Source of the DNA: JADJQU01 sp035490315
GTDB taxonomy: Bacteria; Planctomycetota; UBA1135; GCA-002686595
Length of the DNA stretch: 34,801 nt
Reading direction: 5' to 3'
Assembly: GCA_035490315.1 (NCBI GenBank)
Contig: DATHET010000262.1
Location: 1-34,801, forward strand
A program made the position numbers and the translations under genes. The notes under the pieces were generated by a model, which did not search any database, had not been told where the DNA came from, and worked only from the letters and a program-made list of their open reading frames with translations. Shown here piece after piece: positions 7,399 to 16,547 of the stretch. The first letter of the stretch is position 1. The number at the start of each line of letters is the position of its first letter.

Positions 7399-8325
7399 AT
7401 GAAACTGATTCCCTTCCTCACTGCGTCCCTTCTGCTCTGCTCGAGCGCCTTCGCTCAGATCATCATCCCGCCGCCCAACGGTGGCTTCTACGTCGATGAT
7501 CCGGTCATCGCCAGTGTCAACAAGACGAAGTCCTACGCCAAGACCTACGGGTTCAGCCAAGCGAACCTGAAGGTGGGGATGAGTGCGTACGGCACCGTCT
7601 TGGCGGTTCAGGACGAGACACAGGTCCTTGCCCGCGCCACGACCGGAGCGAAGGTCGAGGGCCTGGCCCAACTGCTCTATTCATCCTTGCTGGGTGCGAC
7701 TGCGCGCTTCGATGCCGATGCGGCGAACGCAACCTGGTCCTACTCCGGCGGGGTGGCGAACGTGACCTCGCAGACCGACAACGCCAAGGCCACTTGCTTC
7801 GTCAAGGTCGGCCCCTACACGCTGCTGAACGAGACGAAGGCCTTCAGCGGCGACATCAGCTCCTCGCCGAGTTTCTTCCGGAACTACACCAAGCACATCT
7901 TCGACGTCCACATCACGTACAACATCGTGCTGGGCATCGACTTCACGGTGTATATCGGCGCGGATGCGGGAGCAGCCCTGAGCTTCACGGGCACGCTCGA
8001 TCCTCTGGTCGTCAGCGGGAACAGCGTGGGTTCCAAGGCCAAGATGGTCGGTGCGGCCAATGGTTGGGTGACGGGGTATGCAGGCTTCCAGGTCGGCAAC
8101 TTCTGCGTCCACGGCAATCTGCAGCTCGACTTGGAGCTGGCCAACTCCGGATTCAACGGGGTCGTGACGGCGGAACGCAACGCCGTGACCGGCACAGTCA
8201 GCTTCACGGAACAGCCCTTGGCGCTGAAGCTGCGTGCCCTCTGGGGCGGCTGGTGCATTCCTGACGGCGGCACGACGCTGTGGAGCTGGGCGAGCGTCAT
8301 CTACGCGGTCAACTACGTGCTCTGA
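7399..8325 (+). CDS. Secreted protein of unknown function
   Basis: The ATG at 7399 opens a clean signal peptide (MKLIPFLTASLLLCSSAFA, cleavage about residue 19), which is why this start is preferred over an in-frame ATG at 7174. The mature part, about 289 residues, is rich in Ala, Gly, Thr, Val and aromatic residues in alternating patterns (GIDFTVYIGADAGAALSF, GYAGFQVGNFCVHGNLQL), suggesting a beta-barrel or beta-sandwich exported protein. Three cysteines remain in the mature part. The last 40 residues are Trp-rich (LWGGWCIPDGGTTLWSWAS). No catalytic motif or known domain is seen. The gene is followed by a strong terminator, so it is a transcription unit end. Confidence 0.75.
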   Translation: MKLIPFLTASLLLCSSAFAQIIIPPPNGGFYVDDPVIASVNKTKSYAKTYGFSQANLKVGMSAYGTVLAVQDETQVLARATTGAKVEGLAQLLYSSLLGATARFDADAANATWSYSGGVANVTSQTDNAKATCFVKVGPYTLLNETKAFSGDISSSPSFFRNYTKHIFDVHITYNIVLGIDFTVYIGADAGAALSFTGTLDPLVVSGNSVGSKAKMVGAANGWVTGYAGFQVGNFCVHGNLQLDLELANSGFNGVVTAERNAVTGTVSFTEQPLALKLRALWGGWCIPDGGTTLWSWASVIYAVNYVL

Positions 8326-8370
8326 ACGCCTGGCGGCGGCCCATGAGGGCGCCGACCGAGGCCGATGCTG

Positions 8371-8408
8371 CGGGGGTGGAGCGCGAGCTCCGCCCCCGTG
8401 TTTTTTTT
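8371..8408 (+). terminator. Intrinsic terminator after the secreted protein gene
   Basis: A 12-bp stem (8371-8382 with 8387-8398, containing one T-G pair) and a GCGA loop are followed by TG and eight T (8401-8408). This is the clearest factor-independent terminator in the window. It separates the gene at 7399 from the cluster starting at 8460. Confidence 0.9.
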
Positions 8409-8459
8409 GTTCGCTGAACCGCGGCGCGTCGCTTTCGATTGCACAAGGAGCCCCGAGCC

Positions 8460-10433
8460 ATGAAGACCCAGCAGCGCACTACGATCCTCACCCTCTCCGG
8501 CACGGCCATCGCGATCGCCCTCGCCGCCGTCGTCTTCCTGCGCTTGCGCGATCCCGGGCGCACGGAGGCCAGCCTCTCCGCCCAGGCCGGCGAACTCCCT
8601 GCCGGCGCATCGCAGGCTCCGACCGCCGGACTCGAGGCGGATGCCGCGCGCCAGGCCTTGGACCAGCGAACGGAGGGCGAGCTCGCCAGCGGCCTGTTCT
8701 CGGCAGCGCCGGGCACGCAGCTCGCGTTCGACATCGTCAACACGGGCTCGAGCACGGTTTCCAACCACGAGGGCGGCGTGCTCCAGTCCTTCGAAGTCGA
8801 CCTGCACGGCGAGCTCGCGGTCCAAGTGCTCGCGCGACGGGACGATGAGCTGGCGTTCGCGATCCTTCTCCCCAACTCCAAATTCGTGCAACGCGTCGCC
8901 GGCAAGGAGACAGGGGCGGAGGGTTCGCAAGCGATCGCAAGCTCCTTCGCGCGTCCGGTGATCGTGCGGGCCAAGGTCGACGGCACGACACTCGGCTTCC
9001 GTTTCGATGCCCAGGCAGAGCCCGACGAGCGCAACCGCATGCGCGCACTGTGGGGGTCGTTGATGCCGGTCGCGCCGCAGCCCTTAGGGGAAACCTGGAG
9101 CGCGGAGCAGCAGACCGTCCTCGGCGCCATGCGATGCAACTACCGGCTTGCGGACGAGCAAGGGGCGCGAGTCGAGATCGAGCGGACGTCGCGAGAGTGC
9201 ATCGCAGAGGATCCTTCGCATCCAATTCCCAAGCTCAGCGGCACGACGCTCTATGGCATCGATCGCGGCCTGGGCTGGTTCGACTCGGTCGTCGCCGAGG
9301 AGTTCACGTCCATCGAAGTGGACATCACCGGCTGGACGGTGCTCTCGCAGCAGAGCACGCGTTGCACGTTGACCGGCGTCCGCCACGACGGTGCCGTGGG
9401 GATCGATTGGGACGCGGAATGGACCGAAGTCTCCGGCGCCCCGGATGCCGCGCTTCTTACGCAGCAAAGGCGCGGGCAACAGCTTCGCGACGCCCTGAAC
9501 GGACGCAGCCTCGATCAACTGATCGACGAGCTCGACGCCTTGCTCGCGATCGGCGACCCTGCGGCGCCGGAGCTGGTCCGCCTGCGCGATGAGATCGGCT
9601 TCCTGTTGCGCACCGACGCCGGCGCGCTGGCGAAAGTCGCCGAGCTCGTGCTCGATCCCAGGCTCTCGCCCGAGGTCGTCGCGACGCTGATCGACTGCGT
9701 CGGGCGAGCGGGAACTCCCGAGGCCCAGGCGCTGCTCGCGGAATGGATATCCGATGCCGATCGCGCCAAGGAATTCCGCGCCGAGAGCGTGTACGCGCTG
9801 ATCGAGTTGAAGCAGCCCGGTGACGGCGTGGTCGCGGCGGTCGCGGGGCTGCTCGCCGAGCAAGGCGATTCCGAGCTGCATGCCAGCGCCCTGCTGACCA
9901 TGGGGGCCCTCGCCAACATCGGCGGTTCGCACACTCCCGCTGGCTCCGCCGCCTTCCACCACGTGATGAACTGGAAGGAATCCGCGGAGGAATCGGGTCG
10001 TCTTCCGGAATGGATCGAGGCCCTGGGCAACACGGGCTCGCCGCAGGTCGTCGATGCCGTGCGACCCTACCTGACCCATGAAGACGATCTCGTGCGCGCC
10101 TCGGCCGTGCACGCCCTGCGCATGGTGTTCACGCTCGAGGTGAGCGACATCGCGGCGGTCCGCGGGCAGGAAGACTCGTCCGCGAACGTGCGCGGTCGCG
10201 CGGCGGAAGTGCTCGGAGCGCGCGTCGACAGCCATGCGCGCACGGCGATCGCGGGGATGCTCGACAACGAGCAGGTCGAGGACGTGCGCAGGACGCTGAT
10301 CCTGTACCTGGGCAGCCAGGTCGCCAGCGATGCGGTGGCGCGCGCTCTCCTCGAGGATGCCGCGGCCACGGATCCGAGCGCGGAGCTGCGCCAGCTGGCG
10401 AACGAGCAGCTCTCGGGCGTTCACCAAGGCTAG
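8460..10433 (+). CDS. Exported HEAT-repeat protein resembling the N-terminal module of vitellogenin-type lipid transfer proteins
   Basis: The product is 657 residues. Residues 8-28 are a signal anchor or uncleaved signal (TTILTLSGTAIAIALAAVVF). Residues about 75-330 are beta-rich; residues about 340-657 are helical HEAT-like repeats. Within the helical part, RAGTPEAQALLAEWIS, ESVYALIELKQPGDGVVAAV and ASALLTMGALANIGG follow the order and spacing of the helical domain of vitellogenin, apolipoprotein B and MTP, where a beta-barrel precedes a HEAT-like solenoid (the LPD_N arrangement). That similarity is recognised from memory and has not been tested. Late repeats (LVRASAVHALRM, NVRGRAAEVLGA) are ordinary HEAT units. 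It probably acts in the periplasm. The gene opens the cluster that continues with the two kinases 59 bases downstream. Confidence 0.7.
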   Translation: MKTQQRTTILTLSGTAIAIALAAVVFLRLRDPGRTEASLSAQAGELPAGASQAPTAGLEADAARQALDQRTEGELASGLFSAAPGTQLAFDIVNTGSSTVSNHEGGVLQSFEVDLHGELAVQVLARRDDELAFAILLPNSKFVQRVAGKETGAEGSQAIASSFARPVIVRAKVDGTTLGFRFDAQAEPDERNRMRALWGSLMPVAPQPLGETWSAEQQTVLGAMRCNYRLADEQGARVEIERTSRECIAEDPSHPIPKLSGTTLYGIDRGLGWFDSVVAEEFTSIEVDITGWTVLSQQSTRCTLTGVRHDGAVGIDWDAEWTEVSGAPDAALLTQQRRGQQLRDALNGRSLDQLIDELDALLAIGDPAAPELVRLRDEIGFLLRTDAGALAKVAELVLDPRLSPEVVATLIDCVGRAGTPEAQALLAEWISDADRAKEFRAESVYALIELKQPGDGVVAAVAGLLAEQGDSELHASALLTMGALANIGGSHTPAGSAAFHHVMNWKESAEESGRLPEWIEALGNTGSPQVVDAVRPYLTHEDDLVRASAVHALRMVFTLEVSDIAAVRGQEDSSANVRGRAAEVLGARVDSHARTAIAGMLDNEQVEDVRRTLILYLGSQVASDAVARALLEDAAATDPSAELRQLANEQLSGVHQG

Positions 10434-10442
10434 ACCTCCCAA

Positions 10443-10469
10443 GCGGCGAGCCGTCCAAGGGCTCGCCGC
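10443..10469 (+). terminator. Hairpin between the HEAT-repeat gene and the first kinase
   Basis: GCGGCGAGCC (10443-10452) and GGCTCGCCGC (10460-10469) pair perfectly over 10 bp around a 7-base loop. The following bases are GCTTCCCC, with no T-run. It could attenuate or partly terminate transcription into the kinase genes, or be an mRNA stability element. A factor-independent terminator proper is not supported. Confidence 0.4.
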
Positions 10470-10492
10470 GCTTCCCCAATCATCCGGCGAGC

Positions 10493-13030
10493 ATGTCAGC
10501 GCAGTCGAACGATCCTTCGATTGATAGGGGCGACGCCCTGGGCGAGGCGCTGCGCGTCTACCTGGAGCACCGCGCGGGTCGAACAGGCGAGAGCGATGCG
10601 CAGCTCCTCGAGCGCCATCCGCGGTTGCGCGAGCTGCTCGAGCCGCTGCTCGCGCAGGATGGGCAGGCGGGCGGCGCGATCGCGCCCGGCGTGGTGCTCG
10701 GCGACTACCGATTGTTGGAGTCCATCGGCCGCGGAGGCATGGGCGAGGTCTGGGAAGCCGAACAGGTCTCGCTCAAGCGCCGCGTCGCCTTGAAGCTCCT
10801 GCGCAATCAGGTCTTCGCGTCCGCGCGCTCGATCGAGCGCTTCCGCCGCGAAGCCCTGGCCGGCGCGCGGCTGCGCCATCCCTGCATCGCCGCGGTGTAC
10901 GCCGTCGGAGAGTCGAAGGGCATCCACTTCATCGCCCAGGAATTGATCGAGAGCCGGCGCACGCTCTCCAACCGGATCCGCGAGGCGCGCGAATTGCCGG
11001 CGATCCCCGCGAGTTGGTGGCGCGACATCGCGCAGCTCTTCTCGCGCCTCGCCGACGCCCTGCAGGCCGCCCACGAGAACGGGATCATCCACCGCGACAT
11101 CAAGCCCTCGAACATCCTGATCGCGAAGGACGGAACGCCGAAGCTCGTCGACTTCGGACTGGCCCTGGTTGCCGGCGAGAGCGAGCTGTCGCGCACCGGC
11201 GATTTCAGCGGCTCGCCGTTCTACATGAGCCCCGAGCAGGCCGCCGTCCAACGGGTCGAGATCGATGCGCGCAGTGACGTGTTCTCGCTGGGCGCCACGC
11301 TCTTCGAAGCCTTGACCTTGCAGCGCCCGTTCGAAGGCGACACGGTCGCGCAAGTCTTGACCAAGATCCTGTTCCACGATCCGCGCGACCCGCGCGAGAT
11401 CCGCTCGCTGTGCCCGCGCGACCTGGCCGTGATCTGCATGAAAATGCTGGAGAAGGTCCCGGGCCAACGCTACCCCACCATGCGCGCGGTCGCCGACGAG
11501 CTCCAGCGCTTCCTGAGCAACGAGCCGATCCGCGCGCGAGCGCCGGGCGTGATCGGCAGGGCCGTGAAGTGGTCGCGCCGGCATCCGGTGCTCGCGGCCT
11601 CGAGCGCGATCGTCTGCGTTTCCCTGTGCGTGGTCTCCGCGCTCCTGCTCGAAACCTTCCGGGCGCGCAAGGCCTCGGAGCGATCGGCCAGCGCCGCGCT
11701 GATCGAAAGCCGCACCAGCTCGCGGATCACGGATTTCCTGGTCGACGCCTTCGTCGAGTCGACTCCCGCGCGAGCCCTGGGTCGCGAGGTCACGGCGCGC
11801 GAAGTCCTCGACCGCGGCGTGCGCAACATCCGCGCGGGCCTTACCGAACCCACCGAAGCCGGCCCGCGCGCACGGCTGCTCGGCAGCTTCGGCATGGTCT
11901 ACTCGCGGCTCGGGCTGCGTTCGCAAGCGGAGGACCTGCTCCTGGAAGCCAAGTCGCTGGGCGAGGCGACTTTCGGACCGCGCGATGGTCGCACCCTCGA
12001 CAGCGCGAAGGAGCTTTCGCGGGTCTACATGGAGAGCAACCGGCTGCAACAGGCGCTCGAGCTGGCCACCTGGGTCTACGACGCGCGCGCTGCGGAGAAC
12101 GGCGCCGACTCCCGCGAGGCGCTGAAGAGCGAGGCCAACCTCGGTGTGCTGCTCATGTTGAACGGCGAGCTCGAGGGTGCGGAGCGCCATCTCCGGCACG
12201 CACATCCCGGCTTGGAGCAGTTGGGAGAGGATCGCAAGGTGACCCTGTATGCGCTCTCCGAGGTGCAACGCCACCTGGGCCAGGAGCAGGAGTCCCTCGC
12301 GACGCTGCAGCAGTGCCTCGACGTGGCCATCGCCGAGTCGAGGCCCGACGGGTTCGAAACGCTGATGGCGCGCGAGGCAATGGCCCGGCACCTGCACCTT
12401 TCCGGTGACCTCGCAGGCGCGGCACGCATGTACCGGCAAGTCGCCTTGTCCCGCGAATGTCTCCAGGGGGCGATGCATCCCGAGACGATCAACACCCAGT
12501 CCATCGCGGCCGTGACGGAGTCCGCCGCGGACCCCGACGCGGCCCTTTCGGAGCTGCGCCGGCTCCACGCCTGCTCTTCGCGCCAGCTCGGGGCGGAAGA
12601 CGCGATCACCATGCAGGTTGCCAAGGACCTTGCGCAGGTCTTGAAGCGATCCGGGCAGTACGCCGAGGCCGAGGGCGTGTACGCATCCGTGCTCGCGAAC
12701 CTGGCGCAGCAGTCGAGTGGGTCCAGGTTCGAATTCTGGGCCCACATCGAGAGCCTGGGAGAGGTCGAGCGGGGGCTGGGCCGCAGGGAGCTCGCGCTTT
12801 CCCTGTTCGAGGAGTCCATCGACTACCCCGACCAGGCCCGGCAGCCCGACACCCTGGGTATCCTCTTCGCATTGCGCCAGGTGATCGATCTCCGCCGCGA
12901 GCTGGGAAACACGGGGGGTGCCCTGGAGGCAGCTCGCCAGTGGCTCGGGCTCGCCAGCCTGGACGATAGCGAGCGCGCGAAGGTCGAACAGCTCGTCTTC
13001 GACTTCGAGCAGGAGCCGTCGAACCGATGA
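10493..13030 (+). CDS. Transmembrane Ser/Thr protein kinase with TPR-like C-terminal half (copy 1)
   Basis: The 845-residue protein has a short N-terminal helical region (residues 12-55, LLERHPRLRELLEPLL), a Hanks-type kinase domain (71-345), one membrane helix (about 366-386) and a helical region (about 400-845) with TPR-like pairs. Catalytic features are all present: GRGGMGEV loop (79-86), Lys101, Glu120, HRDIKPSN (His200, Asp202), DFG (Asp220) and the activation segment SPFYMSPEQA. It should therefore be an active kinase with its catalytic domain inside the cell and the TPR-like half on the other side of the membrane or looped back. It is followed after 55 bases by a near-duplicate and then by an ECF sigma factor, which suggests that the sigma factor or its promoter output is the target of phosphorylation; that link is inference. 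Confidence 0.93.
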   Translation: MSAQSNDPSIDRGDALGEALRVYLEHRAGRTGESDAQLLERHPRLRELLEPLLAQDGQAGGAIAPGVVLGDYRLLESIGRGGMGEVWEAEQVSLKRRVALKLLRNQVFASARSIERFRREALAGARLRHPCIAAVYAVGESKGIHFIAQELIESRRTLSNRIREARELPAIPASWWRDIAQLFSRLADALQAAHENGIIHRDIKPSNILIAKDGTPKLVDFGLALVAGESELSRTGDFSGSPFYMSPEQAAVQRVEIDARSDVFSLGATLFEALTLQRPFEGDTVAQVLTKILFHDPRDPREIRSLCPRDLAVICMKMLEKVPGQRYPTMRAVADELQRFLSNEPIRARAPGVIGRAVKWSRRHPVLAASSAIVCVSLCVVSALLLETFRARKASERSASAALIESRTSSRITDFLVDAFVESTPARALGREVTAREVLDRGVRNIRAGLTEPTEAGPRARLLGSFGMVYSRLGLRSQAEDLLLEAKSLGEATFGPRDGRTLDSAKELSRVYMESNRLQQALELATWVYDARAAENGADSREALKSEANLGVLLMLNGELEGAERHLRHAHPGLEQLGEDRKVTLYALSEVQRHLGQEQESLATLQQCLDVAIAESRPDGFETLMAREAMARHLHLSGDLAGAARMYRQVALSRECLQGAMHPETINTQSIAAVTESAADPDAALSELRRLHACSSRQLGAEDAITMQVAKDLAQVLKRSGQYAEAEGVYASVLANLAQQSSGSRFEFWAHIESLGEVERGLGRRELALSLFEESIDYPDQARQPDTLGILFALRQVIDLRRELGNTGGALEAARQWLGLASLDDSERAKVEQLVFDFEQEPSNR

Positions 13031-13085
13031 TCGTTATTCTGCTTCGTGTGGAACCCCGGTCGGAATCGAGCCCGGAGCAGTGACC

Positions 13086-15644
13086 ATGCCGGCGGAGCCG
13101 AACGATCCTTCCGTCGGTAGCGGCGACGCCCTGGGCGAGGCGCTGCGCATCTATCTCGAGCATCGCGCGGGCGGATCCGGCGTGAGCGATGCAGAGCTGC
13201 TCGAGCGCCATCCGCATCTGCGCGAATTGCTCGAGCCGCTGCTTGCGCAGGAAGGCCAGGGCGGCGAGACGATCCGCGCGGGCAGCGTGATCGGCGACTA
13301 CCGATTGTTGGAGCCCATCGGCCGCGGCGGCATGGGCGAGGTGTGGGAAGCCGAGCAGGTCTCGCTGAAACGGCGCGTCGCGCTGAAGCTCCTGCGCAAC
13401 CAGGTCTTCGGGTCCGTTCGTTCGATCGAGCGCTTCCGGCGCGAAGCCCTCGCCGGCGCTCGCCTGCGCCATCCCTGCATCGCCGCGGTGTACGCCGTCG
13501 GTGAGTCGAACGGCGTCCACTTCATCGCCCAGGAGTTGATCGAGAGCCGGCGCACCCTCTCCACCCGGATCCGCGAGGCGCGCGAGCTGCCGGCGATTCC
13601 CTCGGAGTGGTGGCGCGACATCGCGCAACTCTTCGCGCGACTCGCCGACGCGCTGCAGGTCGCTCACGAGAACGGGATCATCCACCGCGACATCAAGCCC
13701 ACGAACATCCTGATCGCGAAAGACGGCACGCCAAAGCTCGTCGACTTCGGCCTGGCCCTGGTCGCGGGAGAGAGCGAGCTGTCGCGCACGGGCGATTTCA
13801 GCGGCTCGCCCTTCTACATGAGTCCCGAGCAGGCGGCGGTCAAACGGACCGCGATCGACGCGCGCAGCGACGTCTTCTCGCTGGGGGCGACGCTTTTCGA
13901 GGCATTGACGCTGCAGCGGCCGTTCGAGGGCGACACGGTTGCGCAGGTCTTGACCAAGATCCTGTTCCAGGATCCGCGCGATCCGCGCGAGATCCGCTCG
14001 CTCTGCCCGCGCGACCTGGCCGTGATCTGCATGAAAATGCTGGAGAAGGTCCCGGTCCAGCGCTACCCGACCATGCGCGCCGTTGCCGACGAGCTCGAGC
14101 GCTTCCTGCGCAACGAGCCGATCCGCGCACGACCTCCGGGCATGATCGGCAGGGCGGTGAAGTGGTCGCGGCGACATCCCGTGCTGGCGGTGTCGGGCGC
14201 GATCGTGTGCGCCTCCCTGTGCATCGTCTCAGGGCTTCTGTTCGAGACCTTCCGCGCGCGCAAGGCCGCGGAAAAATCGGCGATCGCAGCTCTGGCTTCG
14301 GCCGAGCAGGCGCGGATCGAGAACCGCACGAGCTCGCGTATCACGGATTTCCTCATCGGCGCCTTCGTCGAGTCATCTCCCAAGCACGCCCTGGGCCGCG
14401 AAATCACGGCTCGCGAAGTTCTCGAACGCGGCGTGCGCAACATCCGCGCGGGCCTGACCGAGCCCAGCGAAGCCGGCGCGCGCGGGCGACTGCTCGGGAC
14501 GTTCGGCCAGGTCTATTCGCGGCTCGGGATGCGCCCGGAGGCCCTCGATCTGCTGCTCGAAGCCCGCCCGCTCCTGGAAGCGACCTTCGGGCCGCGCGAT
14601 GGCCGTACGCTCGACAACGCGAACGAGCTCATGGGGCTGCATTACGAGAACGGCCGATTCCCGGAGGCCGTGGAGCTCGCGCGGATGATCTTCGAGGCGC
14701 GCGTGGAAACCGAGGGCGCTGAATCGGCGCAAGCATTGCGGGCCGAAGCCAACCTGGCCGGCATGTTGCGGACGACGAACCAGCTCGACGAGGCAGAGGT
14801 CTACCTGCACCATGCGCTCGCCGGCCTGGAAAAGCAGGGCGAGGAATGCGGGCCGACTCTGTTCACCCTGGCCGAAATCCAGCGCCAGCAGGGCCACAAG
14901 GCAGAAGCCGACGCGACCTTGCAGAGAGCGATCGACCTCACCTCCGCGCGATGGGGGCCTGACAGCCCCGACGCCTTGACCGTGCGCCAGACCCTGGCCA
15001 AGTACATGTTCAGCGCCGGCGATGTCGCGGGCGCGGCCGCGCTGTACCGCGAGATCGCCGGGGTCCGCGAGTGCGTGCAGGGGGCGATGCACCCCGACAC
15101 GATCGAAGTCCTCACGAAGGCCGCCGAGTGCGAGTCCAAGATCGATCCGAAGGCGGCGCTCTCCGTGCTCCGCCGGCTCCAGGCCTTGTGCGCGGCTCGA
15201 TTCGGCGCAGAGGATCCGGCCACCTTGAACGTCTCCCTGACCCTTGCTTGGGTCTTGAAGACCGCAGGGAAGTTCGACGAGGCGGAAGCGCAATTCGCCC
15301 AGGCGATTGCCGGCTCGCTGCGGCAGTCGCTGGGCACTCCCCGGCAATACTGGGCGAACCTACAGGCTCTGGGAATTATCGAGGAAAAGCTCGGCAGGCC
15401 TTTGCTCGCCCTCTCCCTGTTCGAGGAGGTCATCCACGGACCCGGCACAGCGCGGCATCCCAACCCCGACGCGCTGTACTCCGCGCTGCTCGGTGCGATC
15501 GATGTTTGCGACGGACTCTCTCTCCTCGAAGGCGCACTCGCCGCCGCGCGTCAGTGGCTCAGCATCGCCAGGCAGGACGACCCGCAGCGCGCGCTCATCG
15601 AACGCTTCGCCCGGGACTACGAGGAGGCGTTGGCGGGCAAGTGA
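13086..15644 (+). CDS. Transmembrane Ser/Thr protein kinase with TPR-like C-terminal half (copy 2)
   Basis: The 852-residue protein has the same layout as copy 1: N-terminal helical segment, kinase domain 71-345, membrane helix about 366-387 and TPR-like helices to the end. Catalytic positions are the same (GRGGMGEV 79-86, Lys101, Glu120, Asp202, Asp220). By hand alignment, residues 71 to about 352 differ from copy 1 at only about 19 positions, whereas the region after about residue 540 is much more divergent. The start at 13086 aligns with copy 1 (MPAEPNDPS against MSAQSNDPS), so the in-frame ATG at 12918, inside the previous gene, is rejected. The gene lies 55 bases after copy 1 and 60 before the sigma factor, so the three are probably one transcript. 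Confidence 0.93.
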   Translation: MPAEPNDPSVGSGDALGEALRIYLEHRAGGSGVSDAELLERHPHLRELLEPLLAQEGQGGETIRAGSVIGDYRLLEPIGRGGMGEVWEAEQVSLKRRVALKLLRNQVFGSVRSIERFRREALAGARLRHPCIAAVYAVGESNGVHFIAQELIESRRTLSTRIREARELPAIPSEWWRDIAQLFARLADALQVAHENGIIHRDIKPTNILIAKDGTPKLVDFGLALVAGESELSRTGDFSGSPFYMSPEQAAVKRTAIDARSDVFSLGATLFEALTLQRPFEGDTVAQVLTKILFQDPRDPREIRSLCPRDLAVICMKMLEKVPVQRYPTMRAVADELERFLRNEPIRARPPGMIGRAVKWSRRHPVLAVSGAIVCASLCIVSGLLFETFRARKAAEKSAIAALASAEQARIENRTSSRITDFLIGAFVESSPKHALGREITAREVLERGVRNIRAGLTEPSEAGARGRLLGTFGQVYSRLGMRPEALDLLLEARPLLEATFGPRDGRTLDNANELMGLHYENGRFPEAVELARMIFEARVETEGAESAQALRAEANLAGMLRTTNQLDEAEVYLHHALAGLEKQGEECGPTLFTLAEIQRQQGHKAEADATLQRAIDLTSARWGPDSPDALTVRQTLAKYMFSAGDVAGAAALYREIAGVRECVQGAMHPDTIEVLTKAAECESKIDPKAALSVLRRLQALCAARFGAEDPATLNVSLTLAWVLKTAGKFDEAEAQFAQAIAGSLRQSLGTPRQYWANLQALGIIEEKLGRPLLALSLFEEVIHGPGTARHPNPDALYSALLGAIDVCDGLSLLEGALAAARQWLSIARQDDPQRALIERFARDYEEALAGK

Positions 15645-15704
15645 GTGGCCTTTCTGCATCGCATGCGCTTCTCCGGCCCCAGGAACTCGAGGTCAGGTGA
15701 CTCC

Positions 15705-16340
15705 ATGGGCAACAACGTTCCCGAGACGACCATGCTCCTGCGGCGCTGGAACGGCGGCGACGAGGACGCGCTGCAGGAGCTCCTGCACCTGCACCTCCCC
15801 TGGATCCAGGCCCACGTCAAGAAGCGCCTCGGCGGGCTGGTGCGCGCCAAGGAGGAGACTGTCGACGTCGTGCAGGACTCGCTGGTCGAATTCCTGCGCT
15901 ACGGTCCGCGCTTCCAGGTTTCCAACGAGGCGCACCTGCGCTTCCTGCTCGGCCGCATCGCCGAGAACGTGCTGCGCGATCGGCACGATTTCTTCACCCG
16001 CCGTCGCCGCCAGGTCGCGCGCGAACGTCCGCTGCCGGAAGAGACCGTGCTGGAGTTGGACGCCGGCTCGCGCGACTCGATCCAGCCCGACCGCGCGCTG
16101 GAAAAGAAGCAATGGCAGGCCTGGGTCCGGCTGGCGCTCGAGCTGATGGATCCCGAGGAGCGCGAAGTGATCGTGTTGCGCCAGTGGGACGAGCTCGAGT
16201 TCGCCGAGATCGCGTCGAGGATCGGCGGCAGCGCCGACGCCGTGCGCATGCGCTTCCAGCGGGCGTTGCCGAAGCTCGCGCAGAAGATCCAGCAATTGCA
16301 ACGCGGCGAGCTCGGGGACCTGGCGCTGCAGGCGGAGTGA
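15705..16340 (+). CDS. ECF-type RNA polymerase sigma factor (copy 2), at the end of the kinase cluster
   Basis: The 211-residue protein carries sigma region 2 (about 8-95; EETVDVVQDSLVEFLRYGP, NVLRDRHDFFTRR) and region 4 (about 135-195; DPEEREVIVLRQWDELEF, then IASRIGGSADAVRMRFQRAL). The first 30 and last 80 residues match the sigma factor at 4732 almost position by position. No zinc-binding or FecR-like anti-sigma gene is adjacent; instead two membrane Ser/Thr kinases precede it directly. ECF factors of kinase-linked groups are known to be switched on by threonine phosphorylation in or near the region 2 contact surface, so control by the kinases is a reasonable inference. The start ATG is preceded by AGGTGA at 15695-15700. 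Confidence 0.92.
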   Translation: MGNNVPETTMLLRRWNGGDEDALQELLHLHLPWIQAHVKKRLGGLVRAKEETVDVVQDSLVEFLRYGPRFQVSNEAHLRFLLGRIAENVLRDRHDFFTRRRRQVARERPLPEETVLELDAGSRDSIQPDRALEKKQWQAWVRLALELMDPEEREVIVLRQWDELEFAEIASRIGGSADAVRMRFQRALPKLAQKIQQLQRGELGDLALQAE

Positions 16341-16547
16341 TTCCTGACGAGCCTCGTCCGTGCCCTTGGCCGGCTTCGGGACACGGCTGGACCTCAGGTC
16401 GCGTAGGAGTATGAGATTTCGGGATTCTTCGCCTGCCGTGCGCTCGCGCTACGCCGTGATTCAGAAGGGTCTGCTCTCCGCGGCCCGACGGGGAGGTGTC
16501 GGCACTTCTCCCGCCTCGCAATCTCGTCCGCGAGCTCGACCCTACGG

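Noticed and set aside
10496..12745. A 749-residue minus-strand frame opposite the first kinase
   Set aside because: It mirrors the kinase codons and recurs opposite the second kinase (12606-14177), as a shadow would.
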